A program made the translations under genes and the position numbers. From Achatina immaculata (taxonomy: Eukaryota > Mollusca > Gastropoda > Stylommatophora > Achatinidae): 64,000 bases of DNA. The stretch covers positions 23,711,642 through 23,775,641 of the forward strand of contig CM019715.1 in assembly GCA_009760885.1 (NCBI GenBank), given 5' to 3'. Positions 32,301-42,870 of this stretch are shown in pieces (position 1 is the stretch's first letter; every line of letters starts with the position of its first letter). The notes beneath the pieces are model-generated. The model made no database searches, was not told where the DNA came from, and was given only the letters and a program-made list of their open reading frames with translations.

Positions 32301-32689
32301 AAACTATCTTAGCCGACGGATAATACTTATCTACATGGCGGGGCACACTAGAGAAGACTGATCTCACGATTCTGTGAAAATGCCAGAAAGAAAACAGATT
32401 ATCTTGTCTCGTCAAAATTAGTCCTTTTAATATGGGACACAGTTCGAGTCGAGCGGATGAGCTGCATAAAATATGATCATCATAATGAGCTTAACAAAAA
32501 CAAAATATGATCATCCGAGCTTATGATCATATGAGCTTAACGAAAACAAAATATTTCAACCTGTATTTTAGAAAATTCAAATACTGCTGATTTTCTCTCA
32601 TTTATTTTATATATTATTTTTCCATTTTTCTCGCTCTTATGTCTTTTCCTAAACAAATAAACACACATGCACACACACACACACACAAA

Positions 32690-33021
32690 GACAGAGAGAA
32701 GAAACGAGCCAACGAACGAACGATCTTTCTTTTTCCCGAAAACTGAAGAAATAGGCCCTGAAGCCAGTCTGACATTCTGGCCTTAATCACTTCTCTTTCA
32801 CTCTTATCACACATTCGATTTAGTATGAGTATACAAATTACATAAAGAACACATCTAAGAAAGTAAGATGGAACTATTACGTTCATAAAAATAAGATAAT
32901 TACCTACACGGGAGGTAAATAATATAACAAGATAACACACACTCTTATACATCTTCAGGGCAGTTATTGCTACATCACGCTCTCTCAACTTCAGTAAGAT
33001 CATTTCTAAACAAGATACCAT
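32690..33021 (-). mobile_element. CR1/L2/Rex1-type LINE, 3' untranslated end
   Basis: The minus strand reads GTAATAGTTCCATCTTACTT, GTAATTTGTATACTCATACT and AAATCGAATGTGTGATAAGA, aligning with the 3' untranslated region at 27457-27800. It ends in a (CGTT)n-like tail near 32707. It is probably the displaced 3' end of the long copy at 34620-37965, separated from it by an array and a family 2 fragment. The 135-codon minus frame covering it is 3' untranslated sequence. Confidence 0.6.
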
Positions 33022-34245
33022 TCTTAACTATATTCCTTTAGAAGGAAAAAAATTATCAAGGTACTATTCTCAACTACATTCTTTTAGAAAGAAAAAAATG
33101 ATCAAGGTACTATTCTCAACTACATTCTTTTAGAAGGAAAAAAATGATCAAGTTACTATTCTCAACTACATTCTTTTAGAAGGAAAAAAATGATCAAGTT
33201 ACTATTCTCAACTACATTCTTTTAGAAGGAAAAAAATGATCAAAGTACTATTCTCAACTACATTCTTTTAGAAGGAAAAAAATGATCAAAGTACTATTCT
33301 CAACTACATTCTTTTAGAAGGAAAAAAATGATCAAAGTACTATTCTCAACTACATTCTTTTAGAAGGAAAAAAATGATCAAAGTACTATTCTCAACTACA
33401 TTCTTTTAGAAGGAAAAAAATGATCAAAGTACTATTCTCAACTACATTCTTTTAGAAGGAAAAAAATGATCAAGGTACTATTCTCAACTACATTCTTTTA
33501 GAAGAAAAAAATGATCAAGGTACTATTCTCAACTACATTCTTTTAGAAAGAAAAAAGAAATTGGTCAAGCTATTATTCTCAACTACATTCTTTTAGAAGG
33601 AAAAAAAATGATCAAGGTACTATTCTCAACTATATTCTTTTAGAAAGAAAAAAGAAATTGATCAAGCTATTATTCTCAACTACATTCTTTTAGAAAGAAA
33701 AAAGAAATTGATCAAGCTACTATTCTCAACTACATTCTTTTAAAAAGAAAAAAAGAAATTGGTCACGCTACTATTCTCAACTACATTCTTTTAGAATGAA
33801 AAAGAAATAAGTTAAGCTACCATAATCAACTACATTCTTTTATAAAGAAGAAGAAATGGGTCAAGCTGCCATAACCAACTACATTCTTTTAGAAAGAAAA
33901 AGAAATGGGTGTAGCTACCACAACCAACTACATTCTTAATTAAAAGAAAAAGAAATGGGTCAAGCTACCAAAACCAACTACATTCTTTTAGAAAGTAGAA
34001 GAAATGGGTCAAGTTACTATTCTCAACTATATTCTTTTAGAAAGCAAAAGGAAATGGATCAAGCTACTATAACCAACTACTTTCTTTTAGAAAGAAAAAT
34101 AAATGGGTCAAGCTACCATTCTCAACTACGTTCTTTTGGAAATAAAAATAAATCAATCAAGCTACCATAACCAATTACATTCTTTAAGAAAGAAAAAGAA
34201 ATGGGTCAAGCTACCATTCTCAACTACGTTCTCTTAGAAATAAAA
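33015..34245. repeat. 46-bp minisatellite, about 26 units
   Basis: The unit is TACTATTCTCAACTACATTC plus TTTTAGAAGGAAAAAAATGA plus TCAAGG. Units on the left are near-identical. On the right the core changes to AAAGAAATGGGTCAAGCTAC. The array starts within or next to CR1-type LINE 3' sequence. Confidence 0.94.
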
Positions 34246-34617
34246 AGAATGTAAATGCTACAGAAGAGTTCTTCAAATATCATGGACACAAAAAAGAAGA
34301 ACAAATATATCCATACTACAAGAACTTAATACTGACGAAGGTTGGCTAGTAAGGAATATTAAACAGAGGAAACTTCAATATTTTTTCAAATATATTAAAC
34401 GTCATGATAATTTAGAGAAGACCGTCTTGGAAGGGTACATAATGGAAAGAAGGAAGAGAGGAAGACCAAGGCGAAGATTGCTGCAAGACATCGTTGATGA
34501 TATGCGAATGGACACATCAGCAGCAGGCCGTCTTGCTTACAACCTAGAGGCCTACAGGAGAGCTTTTAGGGATCAAAATTCCTCAAGGGAGAGACATACA
34601 AACGACTGACTGATAAC
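34246..34617 (+). mobile_element. RTE-like LINE family 2, 3' fragment
   Basis: It starts at TAAATGCTACAGAAGAGTTC, as in the 60.5-kb copy. An intact 60-codon stretch at 34427-34609 encodes the basic KRGRPRRRLLQ tract, MRMDTSAAGRLAYN and the ending. It stops in CGACTGACTGA. It is unexpanded at its 3' end, which makes it the natural comparison for the 21-bp array at 13810. Confidence 0.8.
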
Positions 34618-35269
34618 TACAGGGAAGTCAATATGGATACACCTTGAAGATGAAATATTGCTAATGGTTTTTAAATGGTAGGGAACGGAATTCCAGAGAT
34701 GAAGCGCAGAGTATGCAAAGGCGTTTCTTATACAGATCAATCCTGTGTTTAGGAAATCTGTTTTAAGCGTTGGCTGTTTTAGGGTTAGACTTAAACAGTG
34801 GCCACAATTAAGTTAGAGCATTGTGCCACATAATTATATTAATAACGTAACTTTGTTGTAAATGATTCTGCCAGTTATTAGTTGTTTTTGCTGATCTGCA
34901 TTCTGTGCTAGGTGTTTCCACAAATCAGATTTACTGCTCGTTTGTGAAGAGAGTGGATGATTTTGTGTTTGGGATTGAGCAGCCATCTCAGATTGTGGAA
35001 CAGTAATCTAAGTGTGTTTGTATGTGTGATATGTAGTACGACTTTCTTGTGTCTTGGTTGATAAGGTGTTTAATTTTGCCAAGTTAGAAAACTTTCTGTG
35101 TTGTCAAGTTTGTTAGGTTATGTACTTGAGAATTCCAATTTAAATATTGATCAATGATGGAGCCTAGACTTTCATGTCCCGGCACAAAACTATAGTGCAG
35201 TTTTTGTCACCTTCCGTCTTTTACTGATGACCATGGATTTTTTAAAAAGTGTTTATCAACATCACGTTA

Positions 35270-35690
35270 CTATTACTCCGTTTAAAGAGATTATTTCTAT
35301 CACTCTGACGCGTTGCCTGTATGTTATTACTGCCATACTTACTGCTGTAAACGGCGCAGTCATCAGGAACAAGATCACGTAAAGAGCTCTTCTAATACAG
35401 AGGTAAATGGTTAATATAGATCGCAAAGAGAAGAGGATCAAGAACAGAATGTTGAAGAAACACCGGCATCAACCATAGATCGGTCAGATATTTTTTTCCG
35501 AAGCAAACTACTTGTTTTCTACCTGAGATAAAAGATGTAACATTTTTTTTTCAAGTCAAGGTGTAATCTATAAACTTACAACTTTTTCGCAAGAGATTCA
35601 TAGTCATCATATTGAAGGGTTTCTTGAAATCAACAAAAACAGCATAACACAATTTATCATCATTGATACCAGGCAGCCATTTTTCAGTTA
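35270..35690 (-). pseudogene. Reverse transcriptase core remnant of the CR1-type LINE
   Basis: Residues read LCYAVFVDFKKPFN (the first catalytic motif, usually AVFLDLSKAFD, with the aspartate kept in VFVDF) and VLDPLLFAIYINHLP (usually LGPLLFLIYINDL), then DDCAVYSS (usually YADDT.L). The order and spacing fit a polymerase fold. At least three in-frame stops lie between them. It is non-functional. Confidence 0.65.
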
Positions 35691-36490
35691 TTTTTCTTGG
35701 CGCTGTATAACAGGAATTATTTGGTCTAAAAGCTGACTATCTCTATCGGTGGATTGTTTTCCTGCATGTGTAGCAGTATTAACATTTGCATATGTCTTTC
35801 AAGACGTTTAGACAATGATGACAGAGTGGAGATATGTATATTATTTGAAAGGTTGCCAGCCGATTTGGATTTAAGGAGAACATACACTATATCGAGCATC
35901 AAGAAAATAGTGTTTTTCAATGCGAAGATTGTATATGTGTTTGTGTGTGTGCAGTAACTGGAGCAGCCTAGCGTACTATCTTCTTTGCTTAAGTCCTCAA
36001 ACCATGCAGAGTTTTTGTTTTTATTTTTGGAGATCAAATGTAATTATAAACTTCACCGACTGTTGGGAATGGAGTTCTTAATTGTTTTAGATTTAAACAT
36101 TTGGTGTCGCTGCAAGTTTTCATCACACTCAGGTCCCAAGTAGGGGTCGATGTTGAAGATTTTAGAATATGAATTTCTCCCCTAAAATGTTCGCTGAAGT
36201 TAGTGCGAGTATGTTCATCATTAAGAGTTTGTGGGTCAAACTGTTTTCTTTATGTTAGTGCAAGTATGTTCATCATTAAGAGTTTGTGGGTCAGATTGCT
36301 TTCTTTAATTTACAATAGTATTTATCGCTTTCCATTTCTGTTTACTATCGGATTTTCAGATTTCTAAAGTAACTTTTCTTGTCCTGCCGTATTAAGCACT
36401 GCATCTTATTCCTAAGTGTTCCCTACCCAAATCTCTACTTTCATGAGTTTTATCCCACTTCCCTATGAGGTGTCCTGTATGAAGTATTAT

Positions 36491-36802
36491 CTACAAGGAT
36501 TTTGTTGCATGTTTTACTAATATCTGGACCGCTATGTAAGAAATTTTGAAAGTTCCTATATTGATGAGGGTTAGTTTGTGGTTAGGCATTCCATATCCAG
36601 TATGTGACCACGTACAACAGAGCGAGTAGTGATCACTTGTTGACTCACGAGGGACCATGCATTTGTTAATGTTCCCTGCATGAGTTACATACATGTGATC
36701 TGTTAATGTCGATGATGCTTTAGTATCCCTAGCATGTTTGTTGACAGTTTGAGAGAAGCTGTAGGATGTCACAGTGTTTCTCCGTGTAAGGCTGGATTGC
36801 AT
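36491..36802 (-). pseudogene. APE-type endonuclease C-terminal remnant of the CR1-type LINE
   Basis: A 103-codon open stretch includes SSTLTDHMYVTH and SDHYSLCC, matching the S.LIDHIYV...SDHYPV pattern in which the SDH histidine is catalytic in this endonuclease family. The N-terminal catalytic residues are not recognisable upstream. It reads on toward the linker in the same orientation as the polymerase remnant. Confidence 0.65.
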
Positions 36803-37409
36803 GGTGTTCTCGCTGACTTATCTAATGGCATCTATTGTGTACTGGCTATATAATGTGTAGTTTGTTGAGATAATGTGCACCGTCTACATGTGAATCAGTC
36901 ATATTGGAAACAGAAACCCCAGTCTCTTGGGTCTCAGTATAATGTAATGGACTGAGTGTAATATTCTCTGTCGTTCCAAGTGTCTATCTCCATGTCTACC
37001 TCATCTGGGGTATTATTGGTTGCTTGTTCTAACATAGTCTGAAGCTCTGTGGGTTCCAGTCCTGTGCTTGTCTGCTCCGACAGAATTATATCTGCGGGAA
37101 CAGTATTGTTGATCAGACTGGCACTGATATAGTCTTCTTCTTCTTCTTCCTCTTCTTCTTCTTCTTCTTCATGAAACGGCAAGCTGGTATTCTTTGCAGT
37201 CAATGCTGTGGTGGTGTTGAGCCAGGGAATCACGTCGGCTTGGGAGCGAGTTATGGCAGGTATTTTTTCAGTTCCTGAGCGCAGCTGAAAAGAAGGGGGT
37301 GTGCACCAATTCTTCAGCACATTCCACCACCATAGGAACTATAGCGATCCCCGTACTGTTAGCCAGGCTAGGCCTGTTACTGGGGGTACGAACGGAAAGG
37401 TCGGGCAGG

Positions 37410-37655
37410 GTCTTGATCAGCTATGGTTCACCAGCACTGACGCCAGCATGTCAGCTATGGTTCACCAGCACTGACGCCAGCATGTCAGCTATGGTTCACC
37501 AGCACTGACGCCAGCATGTCAGCTATGGTTCACCAGCACTGACGCCAGCATGTCAGCTATGGTTCACCAGCACTGACGCCAGCATGTCAGCTATGGTTCA
37601 CCAGCACTGACGCCAGCATGTCAGCTATGGGTGGCTGATTGGCAAAAACGGACAG
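37410..37655 (-). repeat. 34-bp minisatellite in LINE sequence, about 7 units
   Basis: The unit is TCAGCTATGGTTCACCAGCA plus CTGACGCCAGCATG. Flanking sequence on both sides matches the reverse complement of 63345-63660, where the same segment occurs once (GGTATGCTAGCATCAGGGTT, AGTGAACCATAGCTG). The array is thus an expansion within the element. Confidence 0.92.
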
Positions 37656-37682
37656 CACTTTCGTCCCCCACTGGCTGAAGAT

Positions 37683-37830
37683 GTCTGGACTGACTTTGTA
37701 GATGGCGGCGTGGTGGTGGTGTGTAGACTGATACTGGTGGTAGTCTCGTTGTCTGGACTGACTTTGTAGATGGCGGCGTGGTGGTGGTGTGTAGACTGAT
37801 ACTGGTGGTAGTCTCGTTGTCTGGACTGAC
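37683..37830. repeat. 68-bp direct repeat, two full copies
   Basis: GTCTGGACTGACTTTGTAGA begins copies at 37683 and 37751, and a third partial copy starts at 37819. GCGGCGTGGTGGTGGTGTGT is shared. It lies in the N-terminal region of the decayed LINE. Confidence 0.9.
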
Positions 37831-38135
37831 ATTAGTAGTGATGGTGTTGTCCTGTCCGTCTGTGTTGGCGATGACGCTAGTGACATCTGACCTGTCATGT
37901 TCTTGTTCTGAGAAGCTCTGTAACTGCATTCATACTCACAATGAGTACATTGGACATGCATATTCCCAGGTATGAGGTCAGCTTCTAACAGATATGGGTT
38001 GGCGGTGCCTGAGAAGCGTTGGAAGGTCTTATAACCCCATTATGTAGGAGAGTGAACTCATCTGTCAGTCAGAAGTCAAGAGCCTGAGCATAACCTTCTA
38101 CCAGTACTTTATGTTTGGTATGGTACAGATAAAAA

Positions 38136-38216
38136 AATATGTTTAACCGTTCTGATGGTATATTCTTGTTTGTGATGCTACAGTTTTCGCGGTTCTCAGT
38201 TGTCGTCTGTCGTGGG
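38136..38216. repeat. Dispersed repeat of unknown type, copy 1
   Basis: ATTCTTGTTTGTGATGCTAC followed by AGTTTTCGCGGTTCTCAG matches 47815-47893 with about one mismatch in five to ten. The total extent and class are unknown. Confidence 0.5.
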
Positions 38217-38229
38217 TTATCTTTAATCG

Positions 38230-38420
38230 TCAAGAGAATTTAAAGAAAACCATGTTGGAAGGGTACATAATGGGAAATAGAAAGACGAAGATGGCTGCAA
38301 AACATCGTTGATAATCTTCACATGGATGCATCAGCAGTAGGGAATCTTGCTTACAACCGAGAGGCCTGCAGGAGTGCTTTTAGGGAAGCAAAGTTCCGCA
38401 AGGGGCATGTAAATGACTGG
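38230..38420 (+). mobile_element. RTE-like LINE family 2, short 3' fragment
   Basis: CAAGAGAATTTAAAGAAAAC, GATGGCTGCAAAACATCGTT and GCAAAGTTCCGCAAGGGGCA follow the family 2 C-terminus with an internal deletion of the basic tract. It ends CATGTAAATGACTGG. Confidence 0.72.
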
Positions 38421-39031
38421 TGGTGATGGTACATATGTCTGTTGGAGAAGCAGTGTTTTGATAAGATCCTCATCTTTATCTGTCCTCTCTTACGCTTGAC
38501 CGCGTTAGCAATCCCTTGTTACTCTGTGTAAGGCCCTTTGTTAGGCCGTGTACTTTGTCTCACTCCACCTCTTGATTTCGACCGCCCTCGTTTTGTTGAG
38601 AGAGTAAATTTTAACGCCCCCAGCCGCAGTCCTTCTTGCCATCTGGTCTGGGTAGTTTCTTTTGACTCTCCTTCCAGACAAAATGTTAAAACTATTTAAG
38701 AGAAACGTAGGAGCGCCTTCATTGGTTTAAAGAGAAAGAGCATGAAGTTGTATGTTTCGGTTTACATCTTAATCATACAAAAACATACTAAGAAGGACAA
38801 ACGGAAAGAAGATAAAATATACATTTTCATGAATAATAGACAACAAATAAGAATGGAAAAAGTAGTAGTAAAAAAAGGGAGGGGGAAACGCCTCTTAGTA
38901 GTGACTTGCAAGAAGCTGAGTTCGAGGGTGTGTGTGGTAGAGTAATGTGAAGGTTTAAATGAAGACCTGAGAGGTGTGATAGTTTACCGGCCTTCTGGTC
39001 TGGCTAGGTTCTTTTAACTTTCTGTCTAGAC
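38421..39031. other. No gene recognised; 45-bp diverged repeat pair
   Basis: CATCTGGTCTGGGTAGTTTC (38640) and CTTCTGGTCTGGCTAGGTTC (38992) head two diverged copies of a 45-bp segment. Both continue TTTTGACTCT or TTTAACTTTCT to a CCAGACA or TCTAGAC end. Otherwise this is unique sequence. Confidence 0.4.
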
Positions 39032-39472
39032 CAGTGTTTCCCAGCCTTGTTCAGGCTGCCGCTCCCTTTTTCTCCCAGCCCATATCCTCAACGCCCCCTC
39101 CCCTTGTGTACTAATCCTTCATTGACCTATTAATCTGTGATATGCACTACACAGCTAATAACTTCAACTAGCAGATCACTTTAACAATATGAAGGACTAC
39201 ATTTATAACTCAGCAACTGCATTATTTTCTCAGCTTGTAATGTACAGTAATGGATGAGTTTCATGCAGGGACACAATTTTCTCAATATCAGGTTGAAAAG
39301 TGCTACGAAGGTAGGTATTGCTGGTCCCTGTCTGTTGCTTCGTTTTATTTCAACGCCCCCTCCCCACTACCTATTTTCTTCCACTGCCCCCTACTGAGCA
39401 TCTTTCTTTCACCGCAACCTGGTACTTTCAGCTCACATAGGAGGGCGCTGTCACCCACTTTGGGAAACACTG
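39032..39472. mobile_element. hAT-type non-autonomous DNA transposon, 441 bp
   Basis: The ends CAGTGTTTCCCAGCC and TTGGGAAACACTG are terminal inverted repeats of hAT type. Both are flanked by GTCTAGAC (39024-39031 and 39473-39480), the 8-bp target-site duplication expected for hAT; here the site is itself a perfect palindrome. No transposase is encoded (longest frame 87 codons, without motifs), so it would be mobilised by an enzyme supplied elsewhere. The first joint of the 1.84-kb duplication (39191) cuts through it, leaving only its right 280 bp in copy 2 (41025-41306). Confidence 0.88.
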
Positions 39473-40111
39473 GTCTAGACCGTTGTTTTTCTGTTGGTGT
39501 TACCGGAAAGTGACGTGTAGCGAGACACCTAAAGGTGTTCCGCCAAATGTTTAGAGTAAAATTATCTGTGACCACATTACAAAGCCTATTTATTTATTTC
39601 TGTCATACATCCCCTCCAGCTAAAGAATCCAGTTTAGTTACTAATCCGAGTCCAACCAGAGCTGAAACGGCCGAGATCTGTGCCTCCAAGCAGACTCATA
39701 TTTCACAGTGAAAGGAAAAGAATGCCTTGTATAATAAAACTTAAAACAGCTCTTTTTATTTCCCAGTTACGGGGGATGAAGGTTGTCTGTGCACAGTTTC
39801 CCAACAGGGACGTCCAGGACCAAGCGAAGAAACTGTTAGAGAAGTTTACCAGCAAAGCCCCCCCCCCACACACACACACACTTCATCCAGGAATTTCGCT
39901 TATCACTTCTTGATAGTGTTGAAAACAGTTGTTGTCTACCGCAATTCCACTCGAAATGGTCGCTGTACAGTCACAACGGACGAGGTTCTTGCGTATTCAA
40001 AAACACAAAATGACTGCTTACGTTTACTGAACGCCATATTTGCTACTGCTGCCTCCTAGCGGCAAACCACAGGAGCTCTGCGTGCAGGCTTTATGTAAAA
40101 AAAACTTGAAG

Positions 40112-40146
<35 letters not shown>

Positions 40147-41024
40147 GCGTAGAAATAATCATGATCCGTTTTCTGCGAATTTTTAAAATGTTTCACAGAC
40201 TTATGAATAATCCTGTATCAAAAACATATAGTTAACTGCACTAGTGTCCATTTTTAAGAACACAAAATGTGCCAAGACAGAAATGTGTCACAGTCTGAAA
40301 AGGTTTGAAGACCTCTGTTGTAGGTTGTGAAGATTAACGGTTTTGGCTTTTTCGCCCCCCCCCCCCTCGAGGAAAGGTCAAAGTAACGCTTCGTGATTTG
40401 TGTATGTCCAGGCAGTAATGTGTTAGTCGATGAGTTCATTCGTCTGTTATTTGTGTGTAAGTATGGCCAGCTTCCGGCGTGACGTGCAATATGGCGGTCG
40501 TTTTTAAAACGCTCTCGCCGGCATGCAGAAATCAGCGGAATTCCGCTTGATCTGTTACATATCATGTACCAGGAGTTGGGCATAAGGCTAACAACCTTAT
40601 CCTGAGACCTATCTAGAGGCAACTCCAGATGGGAAAAAAGATATCGTTATGGAAACTCGCAGAGAAACCAACCGAGCATCAGGGATGCCAACTCCGAAGA
40701 GCTCATTCGTCGGCCCCAAACATGTGACAAAGATCGGATTCTGGAATGTGAGAACGATGGCAGCACCAACAAAAACTACCCAGGTCATCAAAGAAATGGA
40801 GAGATACCATCTAGACATACTGGGCATCAGCGAAATGCGATGGCCAGAAGCAGGTAAAAGATCGGCGGAAAACGGTAAGTTAATTATACATTCAGGCAGA
40901 AATGACAATAAATTCCGAGACGGAGTGGGCATTATTATGTCAAATGTAGCTGCAAAGAGCCTTGTAGAATGGGAACCACTGAACAGTCGTATAATAAGAG
41001 CACGATACAACCTACGACACGGAA
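39191..41024. repeat. 1.84-kb direct tandem duplication, copy 1
   Basis: It begins in the hAT element and ends within the endonuclease codons of LINE family 1. It recurs at 41025-42870. The joint uses only GAA (3 bp). Copies differ by scattered substitutions and by lengths of the poly-C and (CT)n runs (40114-40143 versus 41949-41992). This makes it older than the other three duplications and argues against a simple assembly error. Confidence 0.95.
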
Positions 41025-41071
41025 GAAGGACTACATTTATAACTCAGCAACTGCATTATTTTCTCAGCTTG
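40649..41071 (+). pseudogene. Truncated LINE family 1 ORF start (endonuclease N-terminus)
   Basis: The first 126 codons equal those at 42495 (start METRRETNRASG; motifs KIGFWNVRTM and ILGISEMRW, the latter carrying the endonuclease glutamate). At the duplication joint the frame enters hAT-derived sequence and stops after 15 more codons. It lacks the GDFNAK and SDHN motifs and so cannot be active. Upstream it has the same 5' leader as the complete copy. Confidence 0.85.
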
Positions 41072-41946
41072 TAATGTACAGTAATGGATGAGTTTCATGC
41101 AGGGACACAATTTTCTCAATATCAGGTTGAAAAGTGCTACGAAGGTAGGTATTGCTGGTCCCTGTCTGTTGTTTCGTTTTATTTCAACGCCCCCTCCCCA
41201 CTACCTATTTTCTTCCACTGCCCCCTACTGAGCATCTTTCTTTCACCGCAACCTGGTACTTTCAACTCACATAGGAGGGCGCTGTCACCCACTTTGGAAA
41301 ACACTGGTCTAGACCGTTGTTTTTCTGTTGGTGTTCCCGGAAAGTGACGTGTAGCGAGACAACTAAAGATGTTCCGCCAAATGTTTAGAGTAAAATTATC
41401 TGTGACCACATTACAAAGCCTATTTATTTATTTCTATCATACATCCCCTCCAGCTAAAGAATCCAGTTTAGTTACTAATCCGAGTCCAACCAGAGCTGAA
41501 ACGGCCGAGATCTGTGCCTCCAAGCAGACTCATATTTCACAGTGAAAGGAAAAGAATGCCTTGTATAATAAAACTTAAAACAGCTCTTTTTATTTCCCAG
41601 TTACGGGGGATGAAGGCTGTCTGTGCACAGTTTCCCAACAGGGACGTCCAGGACCAAGCGAAGAAACTGTTAGAGAAGTTTACCAGCAAAGCCCCCCCCC
41701 CCCCACACACACACACTTCATCCAGGAATTTCTCTTATCACTTCTTGATAGTGTTGAAAACAGTTGTTGTCTACCGCAATTCCACTCGAAATGGTCGCTG
41801 TACAGTCACAACGGACGAGGTTCTTGCGTATTCAAAAACACAAAATGACTGCTTACGTTTACTGAACGCCATATTTGCTATTGCTGCCTCCTAGCGGCAA
41901 ACCACAGGAGCTCTGCGTGCAGGCTTTATGTAAAAAAAATTTGAAG

Positions 41947-41993
<47 letters not shown>

Positions 41994-42870
41994 GCGTAGA
42001 AATAATCATGATCCGTTTTCTGCGAATTTTTAAAATGTTTCACAGACTTATGAATAATCCTGTATCAAAAACATATAGTTAACTGCACTAGTGTCCACTT
42101 TTAAGAACACAAAATGTGCCAAGACAGAAATGTGTCACAGTCTGAAAAGGTTTGAAGACCTCTGTTGTAGGCTGTGAAGATTAACGGTTTTGGCTTTTTC
42201 GCCCCCCCCCCCTCGAGGAAAGGTCAAAGTAACGCCTCGTGATTTGTGTATGTCCAGGCAGTAATGTGTTAGTCGATGAGTTCATTCGTCTGTTATTTGT
42301 GTGTAAGTATGGCCAGCTTCCGGCGTGACGTGCAATATGGCGGTCGTTTTTAAAACGCTCTCGCCGGCATGCAGAAATCAGCGGAATTCCGCTTGATCTG
42401 TTACATATCATGTACCGGGAGTTGGGCATAAGGCTAACAACCTTATCCTGAGACCTATCTAGAGGCAACTCCAGATGGGAAAAAAGATATCGTTATGGAA
42501 ACTCGCAGAGAAACCAACCGAGCATCAGGGATGCCAACTCCGAAGAGCTCATTCGTCGGCCCCAAACATGTGACAAAGATCGGATTCTGGAATGTGAGAA
42601 CGATGGCAGCACCAACAAAAACTACCCAGGTCATCAAAGAAATGGAGAGATACCATCTAGACATACTGGGCATCAGCGAAATGCGATGGCCAGAAGCAGG
42701 TAAAAGATCGGCGGAAAACGGTAAGTTAATTATACATTCAGGCAGAAATGACAATAAATTCCGAGACGGAGTGGGCATTATTATGTCAAATGTAGCTGCA
42801 AAGAGCCTTGTAGAATGGGAACCACTGAACAGTCGTATAATAAGAGCACGATACAACCTACGACACGGAA
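41025..42870. repeat. 1.84-kb direct tandem duplication, copy 2
   Basis: This is the second unit, whose right end runs uninterrupted into the LINE ORF. It is therefore the ancestral joint, and copy 1 is the added one. It contains the right part of the hAT element, a poly-C run (41693-41704), a longer (CT)n run and the LINE 5' leader (42300-42494, including GGCTAACAACCTTATCCTGA). Confidence 0.95.

Larger units (their letters stand above)
34620..37965 (-). mobile_element. Decayed CR1/L2/Rex1-type LINE, long copy
   Basis: Order on the minus strand: an upstream N-terminal region (37961-36934) with CTHCEYECSY and an RSGTEKIPAITRSQAD segment, possibly ORF1; the end of an APE-type endonuclease (36802-36491: STLTDHMYVTHAGNI, STSDHYSLCC); the linker YRNFQNFLHSGPDIS; then reverse transcriptase pieces at about 35690-35270 (LCYAVFVDFKKPFNM, SVLDPLLFAIYINHLP, DDCAVYSS in place of YADD); and the C-terminal CIRNAFAYSALHLWNSVPYH near 34730. 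Stops and frameshifts occur throughout, the YADD tyrosine-alanine pair is lost, and the element is dead. It contains a 34-bp array, a 68-bp duplication and a (TTC)n run that reads as poly-glutamate. Clade naming is approximate. Confidence 0.75.
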
